In this document: positions 1 to 7,284 of the stretch, piece after piece
Layout: every line of letters begins with the position of its first letter
How positions within the stretch are numbered: position 1 is the stretch's first letter
Source of the DNA: Burkholderiaceae bacterium
GTDB lineage: Bacteria > Pseudomonadota > Gammaproteobacteria > Burkholderiales > Burkholderiaceae_D
DNA length: 13,632 nucleotides
Direction: 5' to 3'
Assembly: GCA_014379395.1 (NCBI GenBank)
Contig: JACMLV010000375.1
Coordinates: forward strand, 1 to 13,632
Program-made: the position numbers and the translations under genes
The notes under the pieces: model-generated
What the model was told of the DNA's origin: nothing
The model's database searches: none
The model's input: only the letters and a program-made list of their open reading frames with translations

Positions 1-1164
1 CCGGCCACCCTGCCCGCCGCGCTGAAACTGGCGGTCGCCTCCTGCCAGCACTGGGAGTTCGGCGCCTACGCGGCGCACCGCCACATCGCCGCCGCGGCGC
101 CCGACCTGGTCGCCTTTCTGGGCGACTACATCTACGAATGGGGGCCGTACCAGTTGCGCCATCCGGGCGCCGCGCGGCGGGTTGACGAATGCGTCACGCT
201 GTTTGACTACCGCGCCCGCTACGCGCAGTACAAGAGCGACCCGCACTTGCAGGCGGCGCATCTGGCCGCGCCCTGGGTCGTGACCTGGGACGATCACGAA
301 GTGGCCAACGACTACGGCGGCGAGCGCGACGAGCGGCTCGATCCGAATTTTCTTCAACGCCGCGCCGGCGCCTACCAGGCCTTCTACGAACACATGCCGT
401 TGCGCCTGCCGCCGCTGGGCGCGCGCGGCTATGCCGACCTGCGCATGTATCAGCGCTACGACTGGGGCCGGCTGGCGCGCCTGCACCTGCTCGACGATCG
501 CCAGTACCGTTCGCACCACGCCTGCCCGAGGCCGGGCGCGGGCGGCTCGAACTCGGTCTATCCGCGCCAGTGCCCCGAATTGAACGACGCCGGGCGCAGC
601 ATGCTCGGCGCGCAGCAGCAGGACTGGCTGGCCGCCGGGTTGCACTCGTCGCGCGCGCGCTGGAACATCATCGGCCAGCAAACCCTGATGGCGCCGGCCA
701 GCCAGGTGCCGGTTCCGGAGGACGGCGACGGCCGCTTCTGGACCGATGGCTGGGATGGCTATCCGGTGGCGCGCCAGCGCCTGTTCGACGCGCTGGAGGC
801 GAGCCGGGCGGCCAACCCTTTGATCCTGTCGGGCGACGTGCACACCTTCTACGCGGCCGAGCTGAGCCGCGATCCGACGCGCCCGCCCGCAGCCGGCAAT
901 CCGCTGCTGGCGAGCGAATTTTGCGGCACCTCGGTGAGCTCGAACTCGCGTCCGCAGTCACGCACCGACCAGTACGTGGCGATGAATCCGCATTTGAAAT
1001 ACGGCCGCAGCGACAAGCGCGGCTTCATGCTGCTCGAGATCACGCCGGCGCGCACGACGACCTTGTTCCAGGGTTTGGACGATGTGCGCGATCCGCACTC
1101 AAAGCTGGCCACGCTGGCCAGTTTCGCCGTCGACGACGGCGTGGCCGGATTGGCGCGTTCTTGA
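1..1164 (+). CDS. phoD: PhoD-family alkaline phosphatase/phosphodiesterase, 5' end missing
   Basis: An open frame runs from the first base to a TGA at 1162-1164, giving 387 visible residues; the true start lies upstream of the window. PhoD enzymes are secreted metallophosphoesterases that release phosphate from mono- and diesters, usually as Tat substrates with Fe/Ca centres. Family landmarks are in order: a 'SCQHWEFGAY' block at visible residues 14-23, GDYIYEW at 41-47 (metal Asp), TWDDHEVAND at 95-104 (metal Asp and His), and SGDVHTFYAAEL starting at 277 (Asp279, His281). The absent part should be the signal peptide and the N-terminal beta domain. It converges on the Lrp-type gene with only 19 bp between stops and no visible terminator. 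An internal TTG at 154 is not a credible start, because conserved metal-binding sequence precedes it. The family call is secure; substrate and phosphate regulation cannot be judged here. Confidence 0.9.
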   Translation, partial: PATLPAALKLAVASCQHWEFGAYAAHRHIAAAAPDLVAFLGDYIYEWGPYQLRHPGAARRVDECVTLFDYRARYAQYKSDPHLQAAHLAAPWVVTWDDHEVANDYGGERDERLDPNFLQRRAGAYQAFYEHMPLRLPPLGARGYADLRMYQRYDWGRLARLHLLDDRQYRSHHACPRPGAGGSNSVYPRQCPELNDAGRSMLGAQQQDWLAAGLHSSRARWNIIGQQTLMAPASQVPVPEDGDGRFWTDGWDGYPVARQRLFDALEASRAANPLILSGDVHTFYAAELSRDPTRPPAAGNPLLASEFCGTSVSSNSRPQSRTDQYVAMNPHLKYGRSDKRGFMLLEITPARTTTLFQGLDDVRDPHSKLATLASFAVDDGVAGLARS

Positions 1165-1183
1165 ACCTGGCGCCGATGATCGC

Positions 1184-1675
1184 TTACAGGACGTCGGTCG
1201 ACAGCGCGAAGGTTTCCTTGATCTCCTCGATCACGATGTAGCTCTTCGATTGCGCCTCGCCCGGCAGGCGCAACAGCAAATCCTCGAGCAGCGTGCGGTA
1301 CTCGGCCATGTCGTGAATTCTGGCCTTGACCAGAAAATCGAAATCGCCCGACACCAGATGGCATTCCTGCACCTGCGGAATGTCCAGCACCTCGATGCGG
1401 AAATGCTCGACGGCCAAAGCGGATTTTTGCTGGAGCGAGATTTCGACAAACATCAGCAGCTTCATGCCCAGCGCTTGCGGATCGATGCGGGCGTAATAAC
1501 CGGTGATGACGCCGTCGCGCTCCATGCGCTTGACGCGCTCGATGCAGGGGCTGACGGACAACCCGACGCGTTCGCCCAAGTCGCGCATCGAGATGCGCGC
1601 CTCCTGCTGAAGAATGCGCAAAATGTGGCGGTCATGCTTATCGAGGATACGCGTCGATTTTTTATGGATTCGCAT
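1184..1675 (-). CDS. Lrp/AsnC-family transcriptional regulator
   Basis: This 163-residue protein has the normal Lrp/AsnC length and layout. An N-terminal winged helix-turn-helix covers about residues 10-60 ('LDKHDRHILRILQQ', 'ISMRDLGERVGLSVSPC', 'RVKRMERDGVI'). A C-terminal RAM ligand-binding domain follows (about 75-150; 'VQECHLVSGDFDFLVKAR', then 'LPGEAQSKSYIVIEEIKET'). Such proteins form dimers to octamers, bind amino acids and control amino-acid metabolism and transport. The ATG at 1675 is the only reasonable start, although no strong ribosome-binding site precedes it. The gene is divergent from the type II asparaginase across 262 bp, an arrangement that often signals local control plus autoregulation; that link is inference. 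In related betaproteobacteria this close Lrp type is also found near proline or alanine catabolic genes, so the effector amino acid is open. Confidence 0.9.
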   Translation of the reverse strand: MRIHKKSTRILDKHDRHILRILQQEARISMRDLGERVGLSVSPCIERVKRMERDGVITGYYARIDPQALGMKLLMFVEISLQQKSALAVEHFRIEVLDIPQVQECHLVSGDFDFLVKARIHDMAEYRTLLEDLLLRLPGEAQSKSYIVIEEIKETFALSTDVL

Positions 1676-1827
1676 GAATATCGGCCGTCAAATTATCGAT
1701 GTTATACCGGAACCGGCCGGCCTCGAAGCCGCAACGCCGAAAATGCCCGAGTTTGGCCGGCGGGCGTCCAATAAATGAGACGAATATCCACTGAATTTAT
1801 AACTTTATACGTTCGCAACCACTGGCA

Positions 1828-1839
1828 ATATCTCGATAT
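1828..1839. promoter_or_regulatory. Candidate operator: 12-bp inverted repeat upstream of asparaginase
   Basis: ATATC-TC-GATAT is a perfect inverted repeat nested in a looser GCAAT...ATTGC frame (1825-1845). It lies in the AT-rich part of the region between the regulator and the asparaginase, just upstream of a TACAAT box. Lrp/AsnC sites are typically AT-rich imperfect palindromes of roughly 13-15 bp, so this is a reasonable operator candidate. No second copy was identified. Assignment to the adjacent regulator is inference. Confidence 0.3.
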
Positions 1840-1853
1840 CATTGCCCGACAAT

Positions 1854-1859
1854 TACAAT
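1854..1859 (+). promoter_or_regulatory. Possible -10 box of the asparaginase promoter
   Basis: TACAAT matches five of six bases of the sigma-70 -10 consensus and lies 78 bp before the asparaginase start. No good -35 hexamer occurs 16-18 bp upstream. The expected -35 position is instead occupied by the inverted repeat at 1828-1839, which would fit an activator-dependent promoter. Weak call based on one hexamer. Confidence 0.3.
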
Positions 1860-1937
1860 TTTGCCGAGTAGTGAGCGGGCCGGTCCAAGCAAACCACCCA
1901 CATAAGCATCACGCCGGTGTAACCAGAAGGAGACAAC

Positions 1938-3035
1938 ATGCTTAACAATAAACTCTATTTTTGCACCCGCTTGATGTTCGGCGCCCTCGCAATGGGGAAC
2001 CTGGTGGCGAGCGCGCCGGCGTATGCGCAGACCGCCCAGGTTCAACTGCCGAACGTGGTGATCCTGGCCACCGGCGGCACCATCGCCGGCAGCGGCGCCG
2101 ACAGCACCACCACCATCGGCTACACCTCGGCCACGATCGGCGTCGAGCGCCTGATCGCCGCCGTGCCGGAATTGAAAAAGGTCGCCAACGTCAAGGGCGA
2201 ACAAGTGTTCCAGATCGCCAGCGAAAGCATGACCAACGATCACTGGCTGAAACTCGCCAAGCGCGTCAACACGCTGCTGGCCCAGCCGAACGTGGACGGC
2301 ATCGTCATCACCCACGGCACCGACACCATCGAAGAAACCGCCTACTTCCTCGACCTGACCGTCAAGAGCAGCAAGCCGGTCGTGGTCGTGGGCGCGATGC
2401 GTCCGTCGACCGCGATCTCGGCCGACGGCCCGGTCAACCTGTACAACGCCGTTTTGCTCGCCGGCAGCAAGGAAGCCGTCGGCAAGGGCGTGCTGGTGAC
2501 GTTGAACGACCAGATCAACGCGGCGCGCGAAGTGACCAAGACCAACACCTCGACCACCGACACCTTCAAGTCGCCGGAACTGGGCATGCTCGGCTACATG
2601 CAGGGCAACAAGGCCTACTTCTATCGCCAGTCGACCCGCAAGCACACGGCCGACACCGAATTCGACATCAGCGCGCTCGACACCCTGCCGCAAGTCGACA
2701 TCGTCTACGGCTACGCCAACATGAACCGCCTGGCCCTCGACGCGTTCATCGCCGGCGGCGCCAAAGGCATCATCCAGGCCGGCGTCGGCGACGGCAGCGT
2801 CGCCGCGCAGATGAAGACGCCGCTGCTCGAAGCGCGCAAAAAAGGCGTGCAGATCGTGCGCTCGAGCCGCGTCGGCCAGGGCATCGTGGCGCGCAACGGC
2901 GAAGCCAACGACGACGAAATGGACACCGTCGTCTCCGACACGCTCAACCCGCAAAAGGCGCGCATCCTGCTGATGCTGGCGCTGACCAAGACCAATAACG
3001 CGAAAGACATTCAACGCATGTTCTATTCCTACTAA
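1938..3035 (+). CDS. ansB: Type II (periplasmic) L-asparaginase
   Basis: This 365-residue enzyme hydrolyses L-asparagine (often also glutamine) to aspartate and ammonia. A signal peptide with probable cleavage after AYA at residue 30 sends it to the periplasm. Catalytic signatures are intact: ATGGTIAGSG (residues 45-53, nucleophile Thr48), Tyr62 in the flexible loop, HGTDTIEETAYFL (126-138, Thr128-Asp129) and a Lys in 'REVTKTNT' (about 201). The C-terminus has 'SRVGQG' and 'LNPQKARILLMLALT', which closely match enterobacterial asparaginase II. AAGGAG at 1927-1932 places the ATG at 1938. It is divergent from an Lrp/AsnC regulator and followed in the same direction by an Asp/Glu-type binding protein, suggesting use of external asparagine as carbon and nitrogen source. 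Length and motifs are normal. Assignment to the family is firm; glutaminase side activity cannot be judged. Confidence 0.95.
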   Translation: MLNNKLYFCTRLMFGALAMGNLVASAPAYAQTAQVQLPNVVILATGGTIAGSGADSTTTIGYTSATIGVERLIAAVPELKKVANVKGEQVFQIASESMTNDHWLKLAKRVNTLLAQPNVDGIVITHGTDTIEETAYFLDLTVKSSKPVVVVGAMRPSTAISADGPVNLYNAVLLAGSKEAVGKGVLVTLNDQINAAREVTKTNTSTTDTFKSPELGMLGYMQGNKAYFYRQSTRKHTADTEFDISALDTLPQVDIVYGYANMNRLALDAFIAGGAKGIIQAGVGDGSVAAQMKTPLLEARKKGVQIVRSSRVGQGIVARNGEANDDEMDTVVSDTLNPQKARILLMLALTKTNNAKDIQRMFYSY

Positions 3036-3061
3036 TTTATTTAGTAGCGACGATCACCAAG

Positions 3062-3088
3062 GACGGCGGGCTTCTCTTAGCTGCCGTC
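3062..3088 (+). terminator. Weak hairpin just after asparaginase
   Basis: GACGGCGG (3062-3069) pairs with CTGCCGTC (3081-3088), with one G-U wobble and an 11-nt loop. It begins 26 bp after the asparaginase stop. There is no T-run after the stem, so it may be a Rho-dependent or mRNA-stabilising structure rather than a classical intrinsic terminator. Confidence 0.25.
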
Positions 3089-3090
3089 AT

Positions 3091-3247
3091 AGGCTGTTGG
3101 ACCTGGGGAGTCGAAGCGAAAAAATAACTGGGCGAGGCCAGATTTTGACGGTTTCGCAGTGCCAATAGCGAGCTATTGGCCGAGAAAACGGCGAAATATG
3201 GACCGCCCAGATATTTTCGCAGCCGACGATCCCAAGTCCGACAGCCT
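3091..3247. repeat. 157-bp imperfect palindrome (possible MITE or large RNA hairpin)
   Basis: The block between the asparaginase and the binding-protein gene folds back on itself over nearly its full length. The outer arms AGGCTGTTGGACCTGGG (from 3091) and the reverse complement of the 3231-3247 end (AGGCTGTCGGACTTGGG) differ at only two of 17 positions. Further in, GCGAAAAAATAACTGGGCG (3116-3134) mirrors CGCCCAGATATTTTCGC (3204-3220). At the centre GCCAATAGC (3161-3169) and GCTATTGGC (3172-3180) are perfect around a GA. The symmetry centre of the outer and inner arms agrees within about 2 bp. A 73-codon frame on the minus strand (3037-3258) spans it but is best explained as a by-product of the palindrome. 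It could be a non-autonomous transposable element, a REP/BIME-like repeat or a transcribed regulatory hairpin. Copies elsewhere in the genome cannot be seen from here. Confidence 0.75.
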
Positions 3248-3288
3248 CCTAAGTTCATGCAAAACCATTGAATTCAGTTAGGTACTTT

Positions 3289-4158
3289 ATGCGTCTCGCC
3301 AATCTCGCCCTCGTCTCACTTCTGGCCGTTATGCAGGCCGCTTCCGCCCAAGAGGCCGATACCCTCGGCAAAATCAAGCGCACCGGCAGCATCAGCATCG
3401 GGCACCGCGAATCGGCGGCGCCCTTTTCTTACGTCAATGCGCAGCACAAACCGGCCGGCTACACGCTCGACCTGTGCATGCAAGTGGTCGACGCCATCAA
3501 AAAATCGCTGTCCCTGCCCGAATTGAAAATCAATTATGTCTTGCTGTCGGCCACCGACCGCCATGCGAAAATCAGCGACGGCACGGTCGACCTGGAATGC
3601 GGCGCGACCAGCAATCTGAAAGAGCGCGCCAAAACGCTGGGCTTTTCCAACACCATTTTTTATGCCGACACCAAGATCCTGGTGCGCGCCGATTCGGGCA
3701 TCAAAAGCATCGACGACTTGAAGGAAAAGCGCGTGGTCCTGACCCAGGGCGCGGTGGGCGCGACGATGCTGTCGAAAATGGATGCGCAAAAAGGCTTGAA
3801 GATCCAGTACATCCGCTCGCGCGAGAATTCGGAGTCGTTCAAATTGCTGGAGGAGCGCAAGGTCGACGCCTTTGTCCATGACGACATCCAGCTCGCCATG
3901 TTCGCCTCGAAAACGGACAATCCGAAAACCTATCTGATGCTCGACACCTCGCTGTCGCGCGATCCGATCGCGATCGCGATGCGCAAGGGCGATGCGCCGC
4001 TGGAAAAAATCGTCAACGCCGCGCTCGACAGCGCGTACAAATCCGGCGAATTTCAAAAGATCTATGCCAAGTGGTTCGTCACCCCGAAATTCAAGTTCCC
4101 GATGGGCGATGCGATGAAAGAGATTCTCAACCATCCCAACAACACGCCCACCAATTAA
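3289..4158 (+). CDS. Periplasmic amino-acid ABC transporter substrate-binding protein (GltI-like)
   Basis: The 289-residue product belongs to the SBP_bac_3 family and most resembles glutamate/aspartate-binding proteins of the GltI/AatJ type. The ATG at 3289 gives a compact signal peptide (MRLANLALVSLLAVMQAASA, cleavage near residue 20); an in-frame TTG at 3268 would add seven residues and looks less likely. Family features are 'KIKRTGSISIGHRESAAPFS' (29-48), 'GTVDLECGATSNLKERAK' (98-115, a GltI hallmark with the ligand-binding Arg113), 'FSNTIFYADTKILVR' and 'GEFQKIYAKWF' near the end. The ribosome-binding site is weak (TTAGG at about 3278-3282). The start lies only 41 bp after the large palindrome. 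No permease or ATPase gene follows; the next gene is a porin, so this is an orphan binding protein that must share a transporter encoded elsewhere. Specificity for aspartate/glutamate is inferred from motif similarity and from the asparaginase upstream. Confidence 0.88.
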   Translation: MRLANLALVSLLAVMQAASAQEADTLGKIKRTGSISIGHRESAAPFSYVNAQHKPAGYTLDLCMQVVDAIKKSLSLPELKINYVLLSATDRHAKISDGTVDLECGATSNLKERAKTLGFSNTIFYADTKILVRADSGIKSIDDLKEKRVVLTQGAVGATMLSKMDAQKGLKIQYIRSRENSESFKLLEERKVDAFVHDDIQLAMFASKTDNPKTYLMLDTSLSRDPIAIAMRKGDAPLEKIVNAALDSAYKSGEFQKIYAKWFVTPKFKFPMGDAMKEILNHPNNTPTN

Positions 4159-4182
4159 AACGACGATGTTGTAGCGCCATCG

Positions 4183-4243
4183 GCTGGCGGGCAACCCGCC
4201 GGCGACCGGAACGCCTTGCGCATTCCGGCCGGCGCTCCAGCGC
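4183..4243. repeat. Cluster of three short GC-rich hairpins before the porin gene
   Basis: Three adjacent inverted repeats fill the space after the binding-protein gene. GCTGGCGGG (4183-4191) pairs with CCCGCCGGC (4195-4203). CCGGAA (4206-4211) pairs with TTCCGG (4223-4228) and contains an inner CGC/GCG pair. GGCGCT (4230-4235) pairs with AGCGCC (4238-4243). None is followed by a T-run, so classical intrinsic termination is unlikely. They may limit read-through or protect the upstream transcript 3' end. The remaining bases up to the porin start are AT-richer and probably hold its promoter, although I could not identify a convincing -35/-10 pair. Confidence 0.4.
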
Positions 4244-4332
4244 CACCCCATTGCTTCACAACCGAGTTTGGCGCCGTCGCGAGGTATGCGGCGGTAATAA
4301 ACAAAAACATTAATAGTTCAGGAGAGAATTCA

Positions 4333-5346
4333 ATGAAAAAATCTATCGCCCTCGCCATTCTGGCGTCCTTCGCCGGCGCCGCATCGGCCCAATCGTCCGT
4401 CACCGTGTACGGCCTGTTGGATGCCGGTATCACTTCCGAAATCGGCGGCGCGGCCGGCTCGATCGTCAAGCTGGCAACCGGCGTGCAGTCGGGCAACCGC
4501 CTCGGCTTCAAGGGCACCGAAGACCTGGGTATCGGTCTGAAGGCAAACTTCCAGATCGAAAACGGCTTCAACGCCGATACCGGCACGGCTCGCCAAGGCG
4601 GCGCCTTGTTCGGCCGTCAAGCCTACGTCGGCCTGTCGGGCAACTTCGGCGCGGTGAACCTGGGCCGTCAATACGACCCGCTGTTCGTTGCGCTCGACAC
4701 CATCGATCCGTTCGGCACCGGCCTGACCGGCGCGTCGACCAACCTGATGAGCGCTGGCAACGTCCGCACCAACAACGCGATCAAGTACACCAGCAAGAAC
4801 CTGAGCGGCTTCACCGCCGACGTGTTGTACGGCGCCGGCGAAAGCGCGAACGGCGCCTCCGTCGGCCGCACCATCGGCTTTTCGGGCACCTACGCGAACG
4901 GCCCGGTGCTGGTCGCCGTCGCCTACGACAAGGTCAACGCCAACGTCGCCGTCGCCCAGCCGGAATTGAAACTGGTCCTGGTCGGCGCCACCTACAACTT
5001 CGGCGTCGCGATGGCGCACGCTGCCTATGAAACCGAAAAAGGCAACGGCAACGATTTCCGCGATTACTTGCTCGGCGTTTCCGTGCCGGTCGGCGCGGCT
5101 GGCAGCCTGATGGCGTCCTACATCAACAAGGACGACCGCACCAACAAGCAAACCGGCGGCAAGCAATTGGCGATCGGCTACACCTACGCCCTGTCCAAGC
5201 GCACCAACGCCTACACGTCCTACGGTCACATCAAAAACGATGCAGCCGGCACCAACTTCGTCGGCGACGCGTCGAGCGGCGGCAGCGCGCCGGCGGCGGG
5301 CAAAAATTCGGGCGCCTTGACGGTCGGCATCCGCCACAAGTTTTAA
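4333..5346 (+). CDS. Outer-membrane general porin (Gram-negative porin family)
   Basis: The 337-residue product is a classical trimeric 16-strand porin for diffusion of small hydrophilic solutes. The ATG at 4333 is fixed by AGGAGAG (4320-4326) seven bases upstream and by a textbook signal peptide (MKKSIALAILASFAGAASA, cleavage near residue 19). The mature protein opens with 'QSSVTVYGLLDAGI', the usual first strand of betaproteobacterial porins. It continues with 'RLGFKGTEDLGIGLKANFQIE' and 'FGRQAYVGLSGNFGAVNLGRQY', and ends in Phe ('GIRHKF'), the BAM recognition residue. The open frame extends upstream to 4216, but that part is not protein-like. It follows the binding-protein gene after 174 bp and is followed by a strong terminator, so it is probably its own transcription unit. 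Porins of this type are often abundantly expressed. Substrate preference cannot be read from the sequence. Confidence 0.93.
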   Translation: MKKSIALAILASFAGAASAQSSVTVYGLLDAGITSEIGGAAGSIVKLATGVQSGNRLGFKGTEDLGIGLKANFQIENGFNADTGTARQGGALFGRQAYVGLSGNFGAVNLGRQYDPLFVALDTIDPFGTGLTGASTNLMSAGNVRTNNAIKYTSKNLSGFTADVLYGAGESANGASVGRTIGFSGTYANGPVLVAVAYDKVNANVAVAQPELKLVLVGATYNFGVAMAHAAYETEKGNGNDFRDYLLGVSVPVGAAGSLMASYINKDDRTNKQTGGKQLAIGYTYALSKRTNAYTSYGHIKNDAAGTNFVGDASSGGSAPAAGKNSGALTVGIRHKF

Positions 5347-5365
5347 TTTGCACTGAAGCACCCGC

Positions 5366-5399
5366 GCCCCGCCGCCGGCTTACGCGCCGGCGGCGGGGC
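5366..5399 (+). terminator. GC-rich hairpin after the porin gene
   Basis: A perfect 14-bp stem (5366-5379 with 5386-5399, arms GCCCCGCCGCCGGC and its complement) closes a TTACGC loop 20 bp after the porin stop. It is followed by CCTCCTCT rather than a clean T-run, so it may act as a pause or stabilising hairpin ahead of the better terminator downstream. Confidence 0.5.
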
Positions 5400-5453
5400 C
5401 TCCTCTCCGCGCCGCCGGGCTATCCGCCTGACACCGCGGCGCAGTCCGGATCG

Positions 5454-5496
5454 ACGGGCCGACGGCGTCAAGCCGCGCGGCCCGTTTTCGTTTTTT
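5454..5496 (+). terminator. Intrinsic terminator of the porin transcript
   Basis: ACGGGCCG (5454-5461) pairs with CGGCCCGT (5478-5485), with an inner CGGC/GCCG stem (5463-5466, 5472-5475) around GTCAA. The stem runs into TTTT-CG-TTTTTT (5485-5496). The T-run lies on the plus-strand side, so it serves the porin. It overlaps the stop codon of the convergent fadD copy by two bases. On the minus strand no T-run follows the stem. Confidence 0.65.
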
Positions 5497-7177
5497 AGGC
5501 CGTCTGCTTTTCGTCGCGCAACTGGCGGCGCAAGATCTTGCCGACATTGGTCTTCGGCAGTTGGTCGCGGAACTCGATGTACTTCGGCTTTTTATACGCG
5601 GTCAATTCATGCTTGCAATAGTCGAGCAATTGCGCCGCGCTCAGGGCCGGGTCCTTGCGCACCACGAACAGCTTGACCGCCTCGCCCGAGTGCTCGTCCG
5701 GCACGCCGACGCAGGCGCACTCGAGCACGCCCGGATGCGCCGCCACCACGCCCTCGATCTCGTTCGGATAGACGTTGAAGCCCGACACCAGGATCATGTC
5801 CTTCTTGCGGTCGACGATGCGCGTATAGCCTTGCGGATTCATGACGCCGACGTCGCCGGTCTTGAAAAAGCCGTCGGCCGTCATGCTCTTGGCGGTCTCG
5901 TCGTCGCGCTTCCAGTAGCCGGCCATCACCTGCGGGCCGCGGATGGCGATCTCGCCGGCCTCGCCGAACGGCAGCGGCGCGCCGTTGTCGTCGAGGATGA
6001 CGATCTCGGTCGACGGCAGCGGCAAGCCGATGGTGCCGCTGAAGGCCTTGATGTCGCAGCGGTTCGCCGTCGCCACCGGCGACGTCTCGGACAGGCCGTA
6101 GCCCTCGATGATCGGGCAGTGGGTCAGCGCCAGCCACTTGTCGGCCACCGCCTGCTGCACCGCCATGCCGCCGCCATTGCACACCTTGTAGCTGGAGAAA
6201 TCGAGCTTGGCGAAGTCGGCGTCGTTGAGCAGCGCGTTGTACAGCGTGTTGACCGCCGGGAAGATGGCGACCTTGTACTTGCCCAGTTCCTTGACAAAGC
6301 CGGGAATGTCGCGCGGGTTCGGGATCAACAGGTTCATGCCGCCCAGCCGGCTGCCCATCAGCGCGCTGACCGTCAGCGAATAGATGTGGTACAGCGGCAA
6401 CGCGCAGACGAACACCAATTGCTCGCCGGGCGCCCGGCCGGTCATCACCGGTTGCAGCCAGGCTTCGTTTTGCAGCACGTTGGCGATCACGTTGCGGTGC
6501 AGCAGCACCGCGCCCTTGGACACGCCGGTGGTGCCGCCGGTGTATTGCAGGAAGGCGATGTCGTCATGGCCCAGCTCGGCCGGCTTGAGCGTCCGGCGCG
6601 CGCCCTCGGCCAGCGCCTGCTTGAAGGAGACCGCGCCGGGCAGCGAAAAGGCCGGCACCATCTTCTTCATATTGCGCACCACGAAATTGACCAGCATGCC
6701 CTTCGCGCCGCCCAGCAAATCGCCCATCGTCGCCACCACGACGTGCTTGACGCCGGTGTGCGCGACGACCTGCTCGACGGTGGTGGCGAAGTTTTCCAGC
6801 ACGATGATCGCCTCGGCGCCGGAATCGATCAGCTGGTGCTGCAGTTCGCGCGGCGTGTAGAGCGGATTGACGTTCACCACCACATAGCCGGCGCGCAGGA
6901 TGGCCGCCATCGCGACCGGATATTGCAGCACGTTGGGCAGCATGATCGCCACCCGCGCGCCGGGCGCCAGGCCGCGGCCTTGCAGCCAGGCGCCGAGCTG
7001 TTGCGACATGCGGTCGAGCTCGCGATACGTGAGGAACTTGTCCATGCAGACATAGGCGTTGCGGTCGGCGTAGGCGCGAAACGCCTCCTCCAGCAAGTGC
7101 GTGATCGAGCGGTATTGCGTCGCATCGATTTCGGCCGGCATGCCGGGCGGGTAGGATGTCAGCCAAATTTTTTCCAT
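5495..7177 (-). CDS. fadD: Long-chain fatty-acid--CoA ligase (FadD), downstream copy
   Basis: This 560-residue adenylate-forming enzyme activates long-chain fatty acids to acyl-CoA via acyl-AMP, on the inner face of the cytoplasmic membrane, for beta-oxidation. All class motifs are intact. The P-loop YTGGTTGVSKG is at 212-222, PLYHIYSL at 261-268, GYGLSET at 359-365, and TGDVG at 440-444. The fatty-acyl-CoA synthetase signature DRKKDMILVSGFNVYPNE is at 456-473, and the catalytic Lys547 lies in PKTNVGKILRR. The start at 7177 has GAGG six bases upstream (7184-7187 on this strand) and begins MEKIWL like its neighbour. It lies 107 bp downstream of a second fadD in the same direction, with which it aligns without gaps at about 72% identity. 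The pair is probably co-transcribed at least in part. The N-terminal 'PPGMPAEID' is typical of FadD rather than of other acyl-CoA synthetases. Chain-length preference is unknown. Confidence 0.93.
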   Translation of the reverse strand: MEKIWLTSYPPGMPAEIDATQYRSITHLLEEAFRAYADRNAYVCMDKFLTYRELDRMSQQLGAWLQGRGLAPGARVAIMLPNVLQYPVAMAAILRAGYVVVNVNPLYTPRELQHQLIDSGAEAIIVLENFATTVEQVVAHTGVKHVVVATMGDLLGGAKGMLVNFVVRNMKKMVPAFSLPGAVSFKQALAEGARRTLKPAELGHDDIAFLQYTGGTTGVSKGAVLLHRNVIANVLQNEAWLQPVMTGRAPGEQLVFVCALPLYHIYSLTVSALMGSRLGGMNLLIPNPRDIPGFVKELGKYKVAIFPAVNTLYNALLNDADFAKLDFSSYKVCNGGGMAVQQAVADKWLALTHCPIIEGYGLSETSPVATANRCDIKAFSGTIGLPLPSTEIVILDDNGAPLPFGEAGEIAIRGPQVMAGYWKRDDETAKSMTADGFFKTGDVGVMNPQGYTRIVDRKKDMILVSGFNVYPNEIEGVVAAHPGVLECACVGVPDEHSGEAVKLFVVRKDPALSAAQLLDYCKHELTAYKKPKYIEFRDQLPKTNVGKILRRQLRDEKQTA

Positions 7178-7240
7178 CGGTTGCCTCGTCGTTTTTATAG
7201 GTGTGGGTTGGTGCGCCTGCGCCCGGCCGGCTGGCGGCTT

Positions 7241-7263
7241 GCCGGACTGGGAAGCAGTCCGGC
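7241..7263. repeat. Intercistronic hairpin between the two fadD genes
   Basis: GCCGGACTG (7241-7249) and CAGTCCGGC (7255-7263) form a perfect 9-bp stem around a 5-nt loop, 21 bp after the stop of the upstream fadD. No T-run follows on either strand. It could stabilise or attenuate the transcript between the two genes rather than terminate it fully. Confidence 0.5.
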
Positions 7264-7284
7264 CTTGCTCTCGGGCCGTCGGCC

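Noticed and set aside
1082..1774. A 230-codon plus-strand frame overlapping the PhoD end and the Lrp/AsnC gene.
   Set aside because: It is antisense to a complete, motif-rich regulator and has no family features.
3037..3258. A 73-codon minus-strand frame between the asparaginase and binding-protein genes.
   Set aside because: It lies almost wholly inside the 157-bp palindrome and resembles no family I know; base pairing explains the sequence better than coding.
3268..3288. TTG at 3268 as start of the binding-protein gene.
   Set aside because: The ATG at 3289 gives a normal signal peptide; the extra seven residues would put Asn-Ser-Val-Arg-Tyr-Phe before it with no better ribosome-binding site.
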